Of a stretch of 64,000 nt of DNA, positions 44,617-53,885 are shown in pieces. The stretch spans positions 3,720,001 through 3,784,000 of the forward strand of contig CBDHGK010000041.1 of the NCBI GenBank assembly GCA_965263045.1. The letters are read 5' to 3'. Below the pieces are notes generated by a model. The model had not been told where the DNA came from and did not search any database. It saw nothing but the letters and a program-made list of their open reading frames with translations. Both the position numbers and the translations under genes were made by a program. Position 1 is the stretch's first letter. Every line of letters starts with the position of its first letter. Source of the stretch: G963664115 sp965263045. GTDB lineage: Bacteria; Acidobacteriota; Terriglobia; 20CM-2-55-15.

Positions 44617-46159
44617 GAGTCTGCGCGGCAGAAGGACCAGAAATGGGCAGAAAAGGATCGAAGATAGGACATGCCACGAACTTACCGAACGTATATTCCA
44701 GAACAGAGCCTGCTGATGCCTCCATCATTGAGAGATTGGCTGGCTGAAGATCACCTGTCGTACTTCATATCGGACGCCGTGGATGCGATGGATTTGAGCG
44801 CGTTCGAACAGAGGTATGGAACGGACGGGCCGGGCAATCAGGCCTTCGATCCGCGGATGATGGTGAAGGTGATGATCTACGGGTACGCGACGGGAGTGTT
44901 TTCGTCACGGAAGATTGCAGCGAAGATGACCGAAGATGTGGCGTTCCGGATGTTGGGAGCGGAGAACTTTCCCGCGCACCGAACGATCTCGGATTTTCGA
45001 AAACTGCATCTTGAAGAGTTCGGGAACTTATTTGTGCAAGTGGTGAGGATGGGGCGGGAAGCCGGGCTGGTGAAGATGGGAACGGTGGCGGTGGACGGGA
45101 CGAAGATGCGAGCCAATGCGAGCAAACGCAAAGCGATGAGCTATGAACGCATGAGAAAGCAGGAGACCGAATTGGGCGAACAGATTCGGGATCTGTTGAA
45201 CCGGGCCACGGCGACCGATGAGGAAGAAGACCAACGTTACGGCAAGGACCGGCGCGGTGACGAACTGCCCGACGGGTTGGCGACCCGCACGAAGCGGCTG
45301 GCCACAATCCAGACGGCGATGAAGCGACTCGAAGAACGTCAGATGGCGGCAGACCAGGAAGCGGAAAGGAAGCCTGGAGACGACAAACCGGGAAGCGGAA
45401 AGAAGGGCAAACCATTCAAACGCCCGAGGGGTGAACCCAAGGGGAAGGCCCAAGACAATTTCACCGACCCGGAAAGCCGGATCATGAAGACCTCGGCCGA
45501 CGGGTTCCAACAATGCTACAACGCGCAGGCGGTCGTGGACGCGGAGGCCCGAATCATCGTCGCCACAACGGTGAGCAACAATGCTTCAGATACCGGGCAG
45601 TTGGGACCGACTCTGGATGAGTTGAACACGAATCTGTCGGAGCGTCCAGACCGGGTGCTCGCGGATGCTGGATACCGATCCGAGTCGAATCTGCGAATGC
45701 TGGAACAACGTCAAATAGATGGGTACGTTCCGATGGGTCGTGAGAAAGATCTCGCCACGGCCCCACTCCAACCCGAAAGCACGGCCCTGGGCCGCATGGT
45801 CCGAAAGATGAAAAGCCAGACGGGGCGTGATCGCTACCGGGCCAGAAAGCACATCGGTGAGCCGCCGTTCGGGTGGATCAAGTCGGTGCTGGGATTCCGA
45901 CAGTTCAGTTTGCGAGGCTTGGACAACGTCACCTGTGAATGGAGCCTGGTGGCTCTGGCAGTGAACTTACGACGGATGAACGGGAAGATCGAATGGGCTT
46001 AATCCGCATCACCGGGACCCATAACGCTCTCCACAGGACCAACGGATCGAGTCCCCACAGCTCGGAGCTGCCCATGTTGGGAAAATCGGGCGGCTCTCCT
46101 ACAAAGACGCTCTCGAATCGTCACAAATCCGAGTTATTCAGCCTCTGCCGCGCAGACTC
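44617..46159 (+). mobile_element. IS1182-family insertion sequence flanked by CTAG
   Basis: 1543-bp element. Its 16-bp perfect inverted ends are GAGTCTGCGCGGCAGA (44617-44632) and its complement (46144-46159). CTAG stands on both sides (44613-44616 and 46160-46163), consistent with a 4-bp palindromic target duplication. The right side abuts a remnant of a PD40-protein tail. Confidence 0.88.
44671..46002 (+). CDS. IS1182 family transposase
   Basis: 443 aa. The family-typical N-terminus is MPRTYRTYIPEQSLLMPPSL, then FDPRMMVKVMIYGYATGVFS, FRMLGAENFPAHRTISDFRK and GTVAVDGTKMRANASKRKAM (first catalytic Asp). A charged spacer follows, then DGFQQCYNAQAVVDAEARII, RVLADAGYRSESNLRMLEQR (second Asp), EPPFGWIKSVLGFRQFSLRG (Glu) and the terminal WSLVALAVNLRRM. 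The frame is intact, so the enzyme is probably active and available to act on related ends elsewhere. Confidence 0.95.
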   Translation: MPRTYRTYIPEQSLLMPPSLRDWLAEDHLSYFISDAVDAMDLSAFEQRYGTDGPGNQAFDPRMMVKVMIYGYATGVFSSRKIAAKMTEDVAFRMLGAENFPAHRTISDFRKLHLEEFGNLFVQVVRMGREAGLVKMGTVAVDGTKMRANASKRKAMSYERMRKQETELGEQIRDLLNRATATDEEEDQRYGKDRRGDELPDGLATRTKRLATIQTAMKRLEERQMAADQEAERKPGDDKPGSGKKGKPFKRPRGEPKGKAQDNFTDPESRIMKTSADGFQQCYNAQAVVDAEARIIVATTVSNNASDTGQLGPTLDELNTNLSERPDRVLADAGYRSESNLRMLEQRQIDGYVPMGREKDLATAPLQPESTALGRMVRKMKSQTGRDRYRARKHIGEPPFGWIKSVLGFRQFSLRGLDNVTCEWSLVALAVNLRRMNGKIEWA

Positions 46160-46172
46160 CTAGCTCGCTCAT

Positions 46173-46239
46173 TTAAGGGACCGGCACCCGTTCCTTCAGT
46201 TGTTCAAACCAGTTGATGATGATCTGGATTGAAGGGACT
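46173..46239 (-). pseudogene. Remnant of PD40-protein C-terminus
   Basis: The minus strand reads IQIIINWFEQLKERVPVP and stop. This is the typical end of WD40-like (PD40/TolB-type) domains attached to Acidobacteriota protein kinases. Only about 20 codons remain, next to the IS1182 end. A longer relative, with NIVLNWFEELKERVPVP, is at 46713-47050. Confidence 0.6.
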
Positions 46240-46257
46240 CCTCCCCTGCCAAAGTGC

Positions 46258-46584
46258 CTAGCCTATCCCAGTCTGCTCATCAACGACCAATGAATAGGTC
46301 TTGTCGAGATCGGCGAAGCGTTTTGCATCCTCGAACGCATCGGACATCTGTTTCGAATTCATGCAGGTGTCGAACGCCTCTTGATCATCGAACCATAGCT
46401 CCCCAATCCAGTCAGGAGCCCCGGCCGATGCCTCCGCCTCCGAAACTGGATGATTGCGCACCCAGCGTCGAATGCCCGGAGCCTTTGCCACGATCGAAGA
46501 ATGGAGTTCCCCGGCCCATTCAGCCAAGGCTTCCTCTCGGGTCAGTCCCTCTTTCCGAAAACCGAAGAACATCAACTTCACCAT
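46258..46584 (-). CDS. EthD domain protein
   Basis: 108 aa with a strong SD (AGGAGGT, about 46591-46597). Dimeric alpha+beta barrel fold: MVKLMFFGFRKEGLTREEAL, EWAGELHSSIVAKAPGIRRW, VRNHPVSEAEASAGAPDWIG and ELWFDDQEAFDTCMNSKQM are the EthD consensus elements. Family members take part in polyketide-like or ether degradation, and many have no known reaction. It is isolated between mobile or decayed sequences, yet its frame is intact. Confidence 0.85.
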   Translation of the reverse strand: MVKLMFFGFRKEGLTREEALAEWAGELHSSIVAKAPGIRRWVRNHPVSEAEASAGAPDWIGELWFDDQEAFDTCMNSKQMSDAFEDAKRFADLDKTYSLVVDEQTGIG

Positions 46585-46712
46585 GACCGTACCTCCTAGC
46601 TACATAGATCGCTGTCAACAATCATTGCAGATGTGCCAGATCTGGGCTCGCCTCTTGCGGGCGGGTCAATCCCGATCAACGCTAGAGATTTACCGTCAAC
46701 TGATCTCGGAAA

Positions 46713-47050
46713 TCAAGGCACCGGCACACGTTCCTTCAGTTCCTCGAACCAATTGAGAACAATGTTGATTCTTTGAGCGGCAGACCCTCCGCTATCGGTT
46801 TGGCCTGTAGGGAATACCATGACGAATCGTTCACCGTCTGGAGTGATGTCGTAGTCCCTAAAGCCGTTGAACACTTTGAAGCCTTCAGGTGGAAGTGCTC
46901 GTTCATTTGTCCATATGGGAGCGGGATCGGTGAGAATATCGATAATTTTCAGTCGTATCCCTCTACCAGCGGCTGAAAGCCCTGTCCCTACCAAAAACCT
47001 CTTGGTCGTTGTAACCATTGCAGTTCCGCGATTCCGACGATAAGCTTCGT
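46713..47050 (-). pseudogene. C-terminal fragment of PD40/TolB-like protein (serine/threonine kinase type)
   Basis: The C-terminal about 110 residues remain: YRRNRGTAMVTTTKRFLVGT, FKVFNGFRDYDITPDGERFV MVFP and INIVLNWFEELKERVPVP. The rest of the gene (expected kinase and further beta-propeller blades) is missing, replaced by an rve-type IS whose transposase starts at 47056. A paralogous tail lies 0.5 kb away. Confidence 0.7.
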
Positions 47051-47055
47051 CGGCC

Positions 47056-48084
47056 ATGATTCGAGTGATTTGTTGCATTCTCGCTGCGTTCTATTCCCGC
47101 TCCCAAAACCGAAACCATGTTCAGTTGGAGAATCTGGCCCTCCGCCATCAAGTGGCCGTCCTCCAACGATCCGTTCGACAGCCCAAGCTTCGTCCAATCG
47201 ATCGTTGGTTGTGGGTCGTGCTCTCCAGAATCTTCGACGGCTGGCGCGATTCCCTGCTCATCGTCAAGCCAAAGACGGTGATCGGTTGGCATCGCACTGC
47301 CTTCAGGAAGTACTGGACGTGGAAAAGCTGGCCTCGTCGGCCAGGCAGACCCACTGTGAGTCATGAGATCAGAAAGCTGATCCGGCAAATGAGTCGCTCA
47401 AATCCTCTCTGGGGTGCCCCTCGAATCCACGGCGAACTCTTGAAACTTGGGATCGATATCTGTGAAACCACCGTCGACAAGTACATGCCACGGCGACCAT
47501 CCGATCCGTCTCCAACGTGAAAGAGTTGCCTGTACAACCATCTCGATCAAACGGTTGCACTCGATTTCTTCGTCGTACCGACGCTGACGTTTCGGATTCT
47601 CTTCGTTCTGGTGATCCTGGCTCATGATCGCCGACGTGTGCTTCATTTCAACGTCACCGCACATCCGACCGCAGAATGGACCCGACAACAACTCGTGGAA
47701 GCGTTCCCATGGGACTCGGCACCGCGCTATCTGTTGCGCGATCGGGACTCGATCTTCGGCGGCGTATTCAAGCAAGGAGTGCGGGATATCGACATCGACG
47801 AAGTTGTCACGGCGTACAGATCGCCGTGGCAGAATCCATTCGTGGAACGGTTGATCGGTTCGATTCGCCGCGAGTGCACGAACCACATCGTCGTCTTCAG
47901 CGAAGTGTCTCTGCGCCGAACCCTGAAGTCGTACTTTCTCTACTACGCGGATTCGAGAACTCACTTGGCACTGGACAAGGATGCCCCAAATCCAAGAGCA
48001 GTTCAGTCTTCAGAAACCGGACCGGTTGTCGAGATGCCGCAAGTCAGCAGCTTGCACCATCGTTACGAACGCCGGACCGCCTGA
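47056..48084 (+). pseudogene. rve-type (IS481/IS3-like) transposase with in-frame TGA
   Basis: Integrase-core transposase common in Acidobacteriota. Upstream part: QLENLALRHQVAVLQRSVRQ, KPKTVIGWHRTAFRKYWTW and WGAPRIHGELLKLGIDICE. Catalytic part: VALDFFVVPTLTFRILFVLV (D), APRYLLRDRDSIFGGVFKQG (D) and SPWQNPFVERLIGSIRRECT (E), ending LHHRYERRTA. A TGA at 47518-47520 stands where relatives have Trp (SPT-W-K), with the frame open on both sides, so one G to A change inactivates it. Terminal repeats were not identified. Confidence 0.82.
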
Positions 48085-48258
48085 GCCGACAGATCACTCA
48101 TCACCGCACTGCGTGATCGACGTGCGCACAACTCCGTCAATACCCTACTGATTCGGATCTCTCTCAAGATCCCTCCGATCTTGACAGTCACTTCAACGCC
48201 CCCCTCGGCATTCAGCCGAAGCCGTATCTGACGAATTTCGGACGCGATCGGAATGTGT

Positions 48259-49684
48259 GCCAATCTTAGTTGGAAATTGAAACGGCTCCAAACCCCATGG
48301 TTTGATGGTATTGGAAGAAACAACATCAAGCCTGTAAGAGAAAGGAGCCGAGATGAGGAGTCTGTTACGTTCGGTAAAGAAACGCAAGAAGTCGCGTGTG
48401 CTGGGTGAGGTCGAGGTCCTGAGCCGGGAGGAATACTCGGGACTGGAATTGGACTCGAAGGTGGAGATGATTCGGGCGTTGATCCCACTGGGGTTGATGC
48501 ACGTGGAGGAGTTGCTCGACGAGGAAGTGAAGTCGTTGGCGGGTGAGCGATACGCACGAAAGGAGGCGGCGTTGCGGGGCCGGCGACACGGGAGCAATCC
48601 GGGGACCGTGGGGCTGGGTGGCCAGCGGGTGCCGGTTCGGGTGCCTCGAGTGCGCAGCGTGGCGGGCGGGGAGATTCCGCTTCGGACCTACGAGGAACTC
48701 AGTCCGGGTGGCGCGGTGAACGAGCTACTGCTCAGACGTGTGCTGTATGGGATCTCCTGCCGGAACTATGAATCGGCCGCTGAAGCGATTCCGGGAGCGA
48801 TCGGACTGTCGAGTTCGACGGTGTCTCGAGGATTCGTCCAGGCGAGTGCCGCGAAACTTCGGGAGATGCAGGAGCGGGATCTGAGTGGCGAGGACGTCGT
48901 GGCGATCTTCCTGGACGGGAAGGCGTTTGCCGACGCCCTGATGGTAGTGGCCCTGGGCGTCACGCTTTCGGGCGACAAACGCTTCTTGGGCTTCGTGGAG
49001 ACCGACACGGAGAACGAGCAAGTGCTGACTCCGTTTCTCCGTTCGTTGATGGAGCGGGGCCTGGACATCTCTGAAGGCGTGCTGGTGATTGTCGACGGCG
49101 GCAAAGGTCTGCGGGCGGCGGTCAAGAAGGCATTCAGGAATCGAGCCCTGGTCCAACGCTGCCAATGGCACAAACGCGAGAACGTCGTGAGATACCTATC
49201 GAAGACCGAGCAAGCCGTGTGGCGACGCCGGCTGCAGCGGGCCTACGAGCGCCCGGAGTACGACGAAGCTCGGGCGGCGCTCGGAGAGCTCCATGGAGAG
49301 CTCGAGGAGCGAAACCAATCGGGGGCTGCGAGCCTTGAGGAAGGCCTGGAAGAGACCCTCACGTTGCATCGGCTCGGCGTGTACGGGGTCTTGGGCCGTT
49401 CGTTCAAGACGACGAATTGCCTGGAATCGGTCAATGCCCTTGTCGAGGAAAGGTGTGCGAAGGTCGATCATTGGAAGAACTCGAGTCAGCGGCAACGCTG
49501 GTTGGCGACGGCGCTCATCGACATCGAACCGCGCCTGAGGAAGGTGATCGGCTACCGTCATCTTCCAAAGCTCCGCGAAGCCCTCCAGCGAGAGCTGAAA
49601 ATTGAGGCGAAGACGTCGACGAGATCGAAGAAGAAGGTTGCATGACCCATCGTGAGCCGTGGAGAGTTTCAACTAAGAATGGGC
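48259..49684 (+). mobile_element. IS256-family insertion sequence (second type)
   Basis: About 1.43 kb. Its ends share imperfect inverted repeats, left GCCAATCTTAGTTGG and right (reverse complement) GCCCATTCTTAGTTG, each followed by ACGGCTC further in. I see no target duplication, so the insertion may be old or the flanks may have been rearranged. Confidence 0.75.
48353..49645 (+). CDS. IS256/Mutator-type transposase
   Basis: 430 aa. It belongs to the branch with the N-terminal LARMEELLDEEV-like region (here MHVEELLDEEVKSLAGERYA and GRRHGSNPGTVGLGGQRVPV). Catalytic parts are VVAIFLDGKAFADALMVVAL (D), LVIVDGGKGLRAAVKKAFRN (D), QRCQWHKRENVVRYLSKTEQ and KTTNCLESVNALVEERCAKV (E). The frame is complete. 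It differs strongly from the IS256 at 3690-4937, so two separate lineages are present. Confidence 0.93.
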   Translation: MRSLLRSVKKRKKSRVLGEVEVLSREEYSGLELDSKVEMIRALIPLGLMHVEELLDEEVKSLAGERYARKEAALRGRRHGSNPGTVGLGGQRVPVRVPRVRSVAGGEIPLRTYEELSPGGAVNELLLRRVLYGISCRNYESAAEAIPGAIGLSSSTVSRGFVQASAAKLREMQERDLSGEDVVAIFLDGKAFADALMVVALGVTLSGDKRFLGFVETDTENEQVLTPFLRSLMERGLDISEGVLVIVDGGKGLRAAVKKAFRNRALVQRCQWHKRENVVRYLSKTEQAVWRRRLQRAYERPEYDEARAALGELHGELEERNQSGAASLEEGLEETLTLHRLGVYGVLGRSFKTTNCLESVNALVEERCAKVDHWKNSSQRQRWLATALIDIEPRLRKVIGYRHLPKLREALQRELKIEAKTSTRSKKKVA

Positions 49685-49839
49685 TTGACTCCGCGATCGA
49701 GTTTCTGGTAGGGACAGTCCTCTTATACTGCGACAGAACCCCTGCGCCGCTTCAATTTCACAACCCACGGGTTTCGATCGTTCGATTCAACCTTCCACGC
49801 GGTGGGCAACAACCCGCGAAGTATGGTATGAACTAACGG

Positions 49840-50241
49840 ATGCCGGAATTTGGAGAAGTGAGTGGAGAAGTCCTTGGAAGGCATCTGATCGCCGACATGA
49901 CGGGGTTGTCTCCGGACCTTCTGCGTGATGGCGATCGGATCATGCGTGTTCTTAACGACGCGTTGGCGCAGGCAGGCTTTCACTCCATCAGGAGTGTGGA
50001 ACATCACTTCGTCGACCGTGGCGCGGGATTTACGGGGATGGTCCTTCTGGCGGAATCTCATGCCGCCGTTCATACCTATCCCGAGCGCGCATATCTCGCG
50101 CTGGACATCTTCGCTTGCGGCAGTATCGATCCTACCTGCGTCATGGACGCGTTGGTTTCCGAGTTGGGTCCTGAAGCGGTCGACGTCCGGACTTTGACAC
50201 GCACTCCTCGCGCCAGCATTCCCGCCCAAAGAGATACCTAG
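49840..50241 (+). CDS. speD: S-adenosylmethionine decarboxylase proenzyme
   Basis: 133 aa, the prokaryotic class 1B (speH-like) size. It self-cleaves between Glu72 and Ser73 (LLAESHAAVHTYPE) to create the pyruvoyl group. His78 and Cys93 (LDIFACG) occupy the positions of the processing histidine and catalytic cysteine. It makes decarboxylated SAM, the aminopropyl donor needed by the aminopropyltransferase encoded at 56682-58274. The TAG stop lies within CTAG, the insertion point of a MITE-like repeat. It is convergent with the DUF350 gene and has only a weak SD (CTAACGG). Confidence 0.95.
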   Translation: MPEFGEVSGEVLGRHLIADMTGLSPDLLRDGDRIMRVLNDALAQAGFHSIRSVEHHFVDRGAGFTGMVLLAESHAAVHTYPERAYLALDIFACGSIDPTCVMDALVSELGPEAVDVRTLTRTPRASIPAQRDT

Positions 50242-50571
50242 TGGCCTGTAACAGAGACATCGCCAGCGGCACCGATGGGTCTTGCCAGGCGAGATCGCGA
50301 AGCGAGAAGGGCCACCGAGGTTTGATACCGAGGCCGCAGGCGCCGCTGTTTCATCATGACCCGTCTTAGCTAATGCCGGACAAAGATATCGACGGCAACC
50401 CCCATCGGCCCGAAGGGTTCGGGCGGAACGGGGCCGTCTTCGTTGTCGCTCCTCCTCGGAATGTAGGCGCATTCCCTCGTCCCCGCGACGTCCGGTCGTC
50501 AACCTGTTGCCTCCTGAAATCCGGCCCCGTTGCGCTCCGAACGCCACTGGCGATGTCTCTGTTACAGGCCA
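50242..50571. repeat. MITE-like dispersed repeat, type A copy 2
   Basis: 330 bp between perfect CTAG duplications (50238-50241 and 50572-50575). Terminal inverted repeats TGGCCTGTAACAGAGACATC run about 30 bp with one mismatch. The core GGGGCCGTCTTCGTTGTCGC is at about 50430-50449. It lies between the convergent speD and DUF350 genes and harms neither: the speD stop codon is kept in the left CTAG. Confidence 0.92.
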
Positions 50572-50627
50572 CTAGCTCGAGGAATACCACCCGGAAAGAT
50601 TCGGGATGAGGCCGGATTCGGCCTGCT

Positions 50628-51635
50628 TCAGAAGGTCCAGACGACCAGCATCGAAGCGCCGATGTAGCCGAACGCCTCGAGGAGGCCGGCACCGATGTTT
50701 GGATGTTCCTGTGTCTGTTCGTTGGCAAGCTTAACGCCGGGCGCCAGCAAGATATCGGTAAATTTGTGGACCAGGTACAACACGATGAAGCCAAATGCCA
50801 CGTAGACGGCGAACTGGAGCAGGCTATTGGTCCAACCGGTGAAATCGCCGCCGACTGCCACACTGATTATGTTGCCGATACCGATGAGCGCCCCTGCGAA
50901 CGCCAGGCCCACCGCAGCGTTATCTCGTTCCAGTTCTTCAAGGAACTTGTACGGGGTCGTCAGCTCGTACAGTCGTCCGGCGACCACCAGCGCCACCTGA
51001 GCGAGTATCCAGAAAGCCAGCAGGATAAGCATGCCGGAACCCAGGTCGCCGAATGTGCTCGCTGTCGGAGAAGCTTCCCCTGAATCACCCGCACTGGCGC
51101 CAAGAATGATCAGACCGTTGGCGATGTATACGCCGGCCTCGACGAACCCCACGCCGAGGTTGCGGTCTTGGACAACCTCTTTGGTGTTGTTGAATGTAGG
51201 CAGAAGGACCTTCTCGCACATGACGCTTGCAAGAAGCATGAGGACGATCGCGGAAAGACCGTAGACGCCGATCGCAATCACGTCCGTTCCGAGACCCTGT
51301 GTTTCGCCCGAAATCGCCCCACCGAAAGCGATCAGAATTCCAAAGTAAAACCCGACCGTGGAGACTGCGAGTGCCAGGTTGTCCCGGCTGAAGAGTTCCT
51401 TATTCAACTCCACGCGCCGATACAGACTGGAATAAGCAAACTTCGCGATCCACAAGAGAACAAACGCTTCGAGGATATAAACGAAGGATTCGGCAACCAG
51501 GTAGAGATTATCCGCCAGAGAAACCTGCGCCGGCAGTGGAACAGTAGTCTGCGCGGCGAGGCTAAATTCCAGTCCGGTGAATACTGGGGCGGCTAACAGA
51601 AGTGCGGCGGCGTGAAAGGCCGGCTGTTTGCTCAT
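50628..51635 (-). CDS. DUF350 (YjfL-like) membrane protein, duplicated domain
   Basis: 335 aa. After an N-terminal signal-like segment there are about eight transmembrane helices forming two DUF350 units. The first runs from ESFVYILEAFVLLWIAKFAY through NLALAVSTVGFYFGILIAFG. The second runs from MLILLAFWILAQVALVVAGR through NAAVGLAFAGALIGIGNIIS. The paired (D)N(L/A)A(L/V)(A) motifs are family signatures. In E. coli the related YjfL lies in the yjfI-M locus with a PspA paralogue. Here it is the last gene of the interrupted operon (33 bp after the previous start-stop gap). Confidence 0.93.
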   Translation of the reverse strand: MSKQPAFHAAALLLAAPVFTGLEFSLAAQTTVPLPAQVSLADNLYLVAESFVYILEAFVLLWIAKFAYSSLYRRVELNKELFSRDNLALAVSTVGFYFGILIAFGGAISGETQGLGTDVIAIGVYGLSAIVLMLLASVMCEKVLLPTFNNTKEVVQDRNLGVGFVEAGVYIANGLIILGASAGDSGEASPTASTFGDLGSGMLILLAFWILAQVALVVAGRLYELTTPYKFLEELERDNAAVGLAFAGALIGIGNIISVAVGGDFTGWTNSLLQFAVYVAFGFIVLYLVHKFTDILLAPGVKLANEQTQEHPNIGAGLLEAFGYIGASMLVVWTF

Positions 51636-51667
51636 AGTAAAATTCCTGTTGTGTCGTCAATCGCGGA

Positions 51668-52423
51668 TCATTTCCCAAAGCTGCGTCCCCCCGAGGCCGA
51701 CCGACTGGCTGCTCTGGCTTGGAAACGCGACTGTTTGGCTTGATACCTCTGAGAGAAAGATGGGCGCGTTGTGGCCGTCGACGTACCGTTCGCGCCGAAG
51801 GTGGGTCGCCCTCCGGTCTGAGGGCCGTAATAGGGCTGTCCGCGATTTCTCGAGCCGACATAGGAGTCGTAGTCCCCCCGATTGATCCGGTGACCACCCA
51901 GCGCGGCGCTCATGAACGCGTACTGCCCGTAGAAGATCCAGAAACCGCCGGGACCAAAGGAACCGTATTGGCTCCGGCCCACATGCTGATAGTAGGGAGG
52001 GTGGCTCTGGTCATAGCCGGTCAAGGTGCCATCCACGTTCTTTGCGGCCACGACCATGCCGATGGATCGTTCATAGCGGTCCACTAGCCTGTCGGAAATG
52101 GAATACGTGTCCACCCGTTCATCGAACTGGGCCGGTTCTCCATCTTCGGGGTTCTCCCCGATCGCTTCGGTGACCTGGAAGCTGCTCGTGAGCGACATGC
52201 GATTCCGCAGAAACCCGTCTTGGACATCGTCTACGATGATCGAATACTCGGAATACTCGGCAAGCTCGGCCACCAGCCCGGGAACCGGGTCACCCCTGGA
52301 GAGCAAGCCGCCGACTAGCCAGAACCCCACCAGTATTACGACCACAACCATCCCCGCCTGGAGCCAGAAGTCCTGGTTTGTCTGCCTGGTGGGCCTTCTT
52401 AGATTTCTTGGATCATTTCTCAT
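51668..52423 (-). CDS. YgiB/YjfM (DUF1190)-like envelope protein
   Basis: 251 aa. One N-terminal TM (AGMVVVVILVGFWLVGGLLS) is followed by a soluble domain (PGLVAELAEYSEYSIIVDDV). The long low-complexity tail is rich in Gly, Ser, Tyr and Arg (FGPGGFWIFYGQYAFMSAAL ... TRPSFSQRYQAKQSRF ... GGRSFGK). The aromatic/glycine tail and gene order agree with YgiB/YjfM proteins, though the N-terminal half is diverged. It is 11 bp from the DUF4178 gene; all three genes to the DUF350 gene are one transcript. Confidence 0.65.
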   Translation of the reverse strand: MRNDPRNLRRPTRQTNQDFWLQAGMVVVVILVGFWLVGGLLSRGDPVPGLVAELAEYSEYSIIVDDVQDGFLRNRMSLTSSFQVTEAIGENPEDGEPAQFDERVDTYSISDRLVDRYERSIGMVVAAKNVDGTLTGYDQSHPPYYQHVGRSQYGSFGPGGFWIFYGQYAFMSAALGGHRINRGDYDSYVGSRNRGQPYYGPQTGGRPTFGANGTSTATTRPSFSQRYQAKQSRFQARAASRSASGGRSFGK

Positions 52424-52434
52424 ACTGCTAGTTC

Positions 52435-52986
52435 CTACGCATTCCCACTCGGCAGGATATTCGTAAATTGATACTCTTCCACATATTCACCAGCGACGGC
52501 CTTGAAATCCCTTTCTCCGTACTGTGTTACGAACAGCACAGTCGTTCCCGAGTCATCGCAGTAGGTCCAACTAATAAAGCTTTTACCCGGGCCTGTGGCG
52601 TTTTCATGAAACAGACCCGCGCCGCTCTCCGTGAGCCTATAGTTCCGCCCATTGCAGGTCAAGTTTTTGGGAGGATCTTCATGTCGGATGGTATGTTCAA
52701 TGACGTCCTCGGAGATCTGGTTGATAGAAATGCTTTCTGTCAGCGTCCAGGAGGTCTCGCCGTCACTATCCGACCGCTCCAGGTAGACGATCTTGCTGGA
52801 GGTCTCGATAACCCATTCCTTAGTCTCAAATCCGGAGTAGTCGTAGGTGTTGTACGCTTTGACCTCCCATGTCTCCATATCGTAATCGACCAGGTATCCA
52901 ACCTTCAATGCGCCCAACCGATAGTCCACCAGCGAATCGGATTCCTCATCGTCACGCCCACGGCCAAACCATTCTTTCAATCCCAT
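52435..52986 (-). CDS. DUF4178 protein (YjfK/DUF2491-like slot)
   Basis: 183 aa, cytoplasmic by sequence. It has tandem beta-sandwich-like features: LGALKVGYLVDYDMETWEVK, AYNTYDYSGFETKEWVIETS, DGETSWTLTESISI, NGRNYRLTESGAGLFHENAT and KSFISWTYCDDSGTTVLFVT. DUF4178 domains are regular partners of PspA/DUF350 polyamine loci. An IS1595 transposon is inserted 4 bp before its start codon, so its expression from the original operon promoter is probably lost or now depends on the element. Confidence 0.85.
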   Translation of the reverse strand: MGLKEWFGRGRDDEESDSLVDYRLGALKVGYLVDYDMETWEVKAYNTYDYSGFETKEWVIETSSKIVYLERSDSDGETSWTLTESISINQISEDVIEHTIRHEDPPKNLTCNGRNYRLTESGAGLFHENATGPGKSFISWTYCDDSGTTVLFVTQYGERDFKAVAGEYVEEYQFTNILPSGNA

Positions 52987-53033
52987 TGTTTAATTTTGGG
53001 GATTATATACGAGAGTGGCGAAATGCTCCGGGC

Positions 53034-53231
53034 TCACTTCGTCCGTTTGGGCATTACCCTTCGAATCTTCACGGGGCGGATCAGTGCCTTAATTGCGTCC
53101 TCAAACGTCCCGTTTAGCCTCAAATCTTCGTTCAGTTCCCGCGCATTCGGTTGGTAGGATGGGTGCGGGACTTCGACCTCGGGCTGGCTTGCCGATTCCT
53201 TGTTTCCGTTCTGCTTTCCCATGCTTTTCAT
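53034..53231 (-). CDS. Small IS1595 passenger protein
   Basis: 65 aa (MKSMGKQNGNKESASQ...). The N-terminus is disordered and polar, the C-terminus helical: PNARELNEDLRLNGTFEDAI KALIRPVKIRRV. The ELNEDxRxxxTxE(D/E)AxKALxRPVK pattern occurs in short proteins carried beside IS1595 and other elements; the function is unknown. It lies immediately inside the left terminal repeat, so it is part of the transposon. Confidence 0.6.
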   Translation of the reverse strand: MKSMGKQNGNKESASQPEVEVPHPSYQPNARELNEDLRLNGTFEDAIKALIRPVKIRRVMPKRTK

Positions 53232-53885
53232 AATGCGACGCTTCTTATCATAATGCAATCAGATTAGTTCGTTATGAATGGCTGTGTTACCATGCCATCG
53301 CCCGTAAGAAGGCGGTTCGACTCAGGTTAAGCCTCCTTACGGTATCGGCGAGCCCGCCGAGTGTTGGAAGCACTCAACGGGCTCTCAGCCAACCCGTCCT
53401 GCGCTAGAGGAAGGGCCGACCTGGAAGTTATTCTACTTCATCGGGTGTCCCCTCGTTTGCCTCCAGCGCAGGACGTTTCCAAGAGGAGAGTCTTGCTCAT
53501 GAAACGCTTGCCGTTCGTTCTGGTGTTGTGGCTTATCGTCGTTCCTCCGGCTTTGCCCGAGCAACGGGAAGAAGATCTCAGCGATGCCGAGAAGTTGACG
53601 TTTATCCACTCGCCCGCTTTCAGGGAGCGTGAAACTACGCAGCGCCGTTTTACATTTCTCCTGAATGAATTCGACGAGTATTGCGGCACCGAACCTGGCG
53701 GTGCGGTGCCCTCGGATATGCTCGTGTTTTCGCACGAGAAACTGAAAGAAGCCGGGCTTGATGGCGACGAAAGCCTGCTTGGCTTGGCGAACACGCTTTA
53801 TCGGATGACCGTGGATATCGCTTCCAGTGCGACTCGGGCTGGCTCGGAGGCGCCGAAGTGTTCCGAAATTTGGACCATGTATCTA

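Noticed and set aside
49723..50547. 274-codon minus-strand frame across speD and the type A repeat
   Set aside because: It is antisense to a well-supported speD and runs through a repeat whose conservation is at the DNA level.
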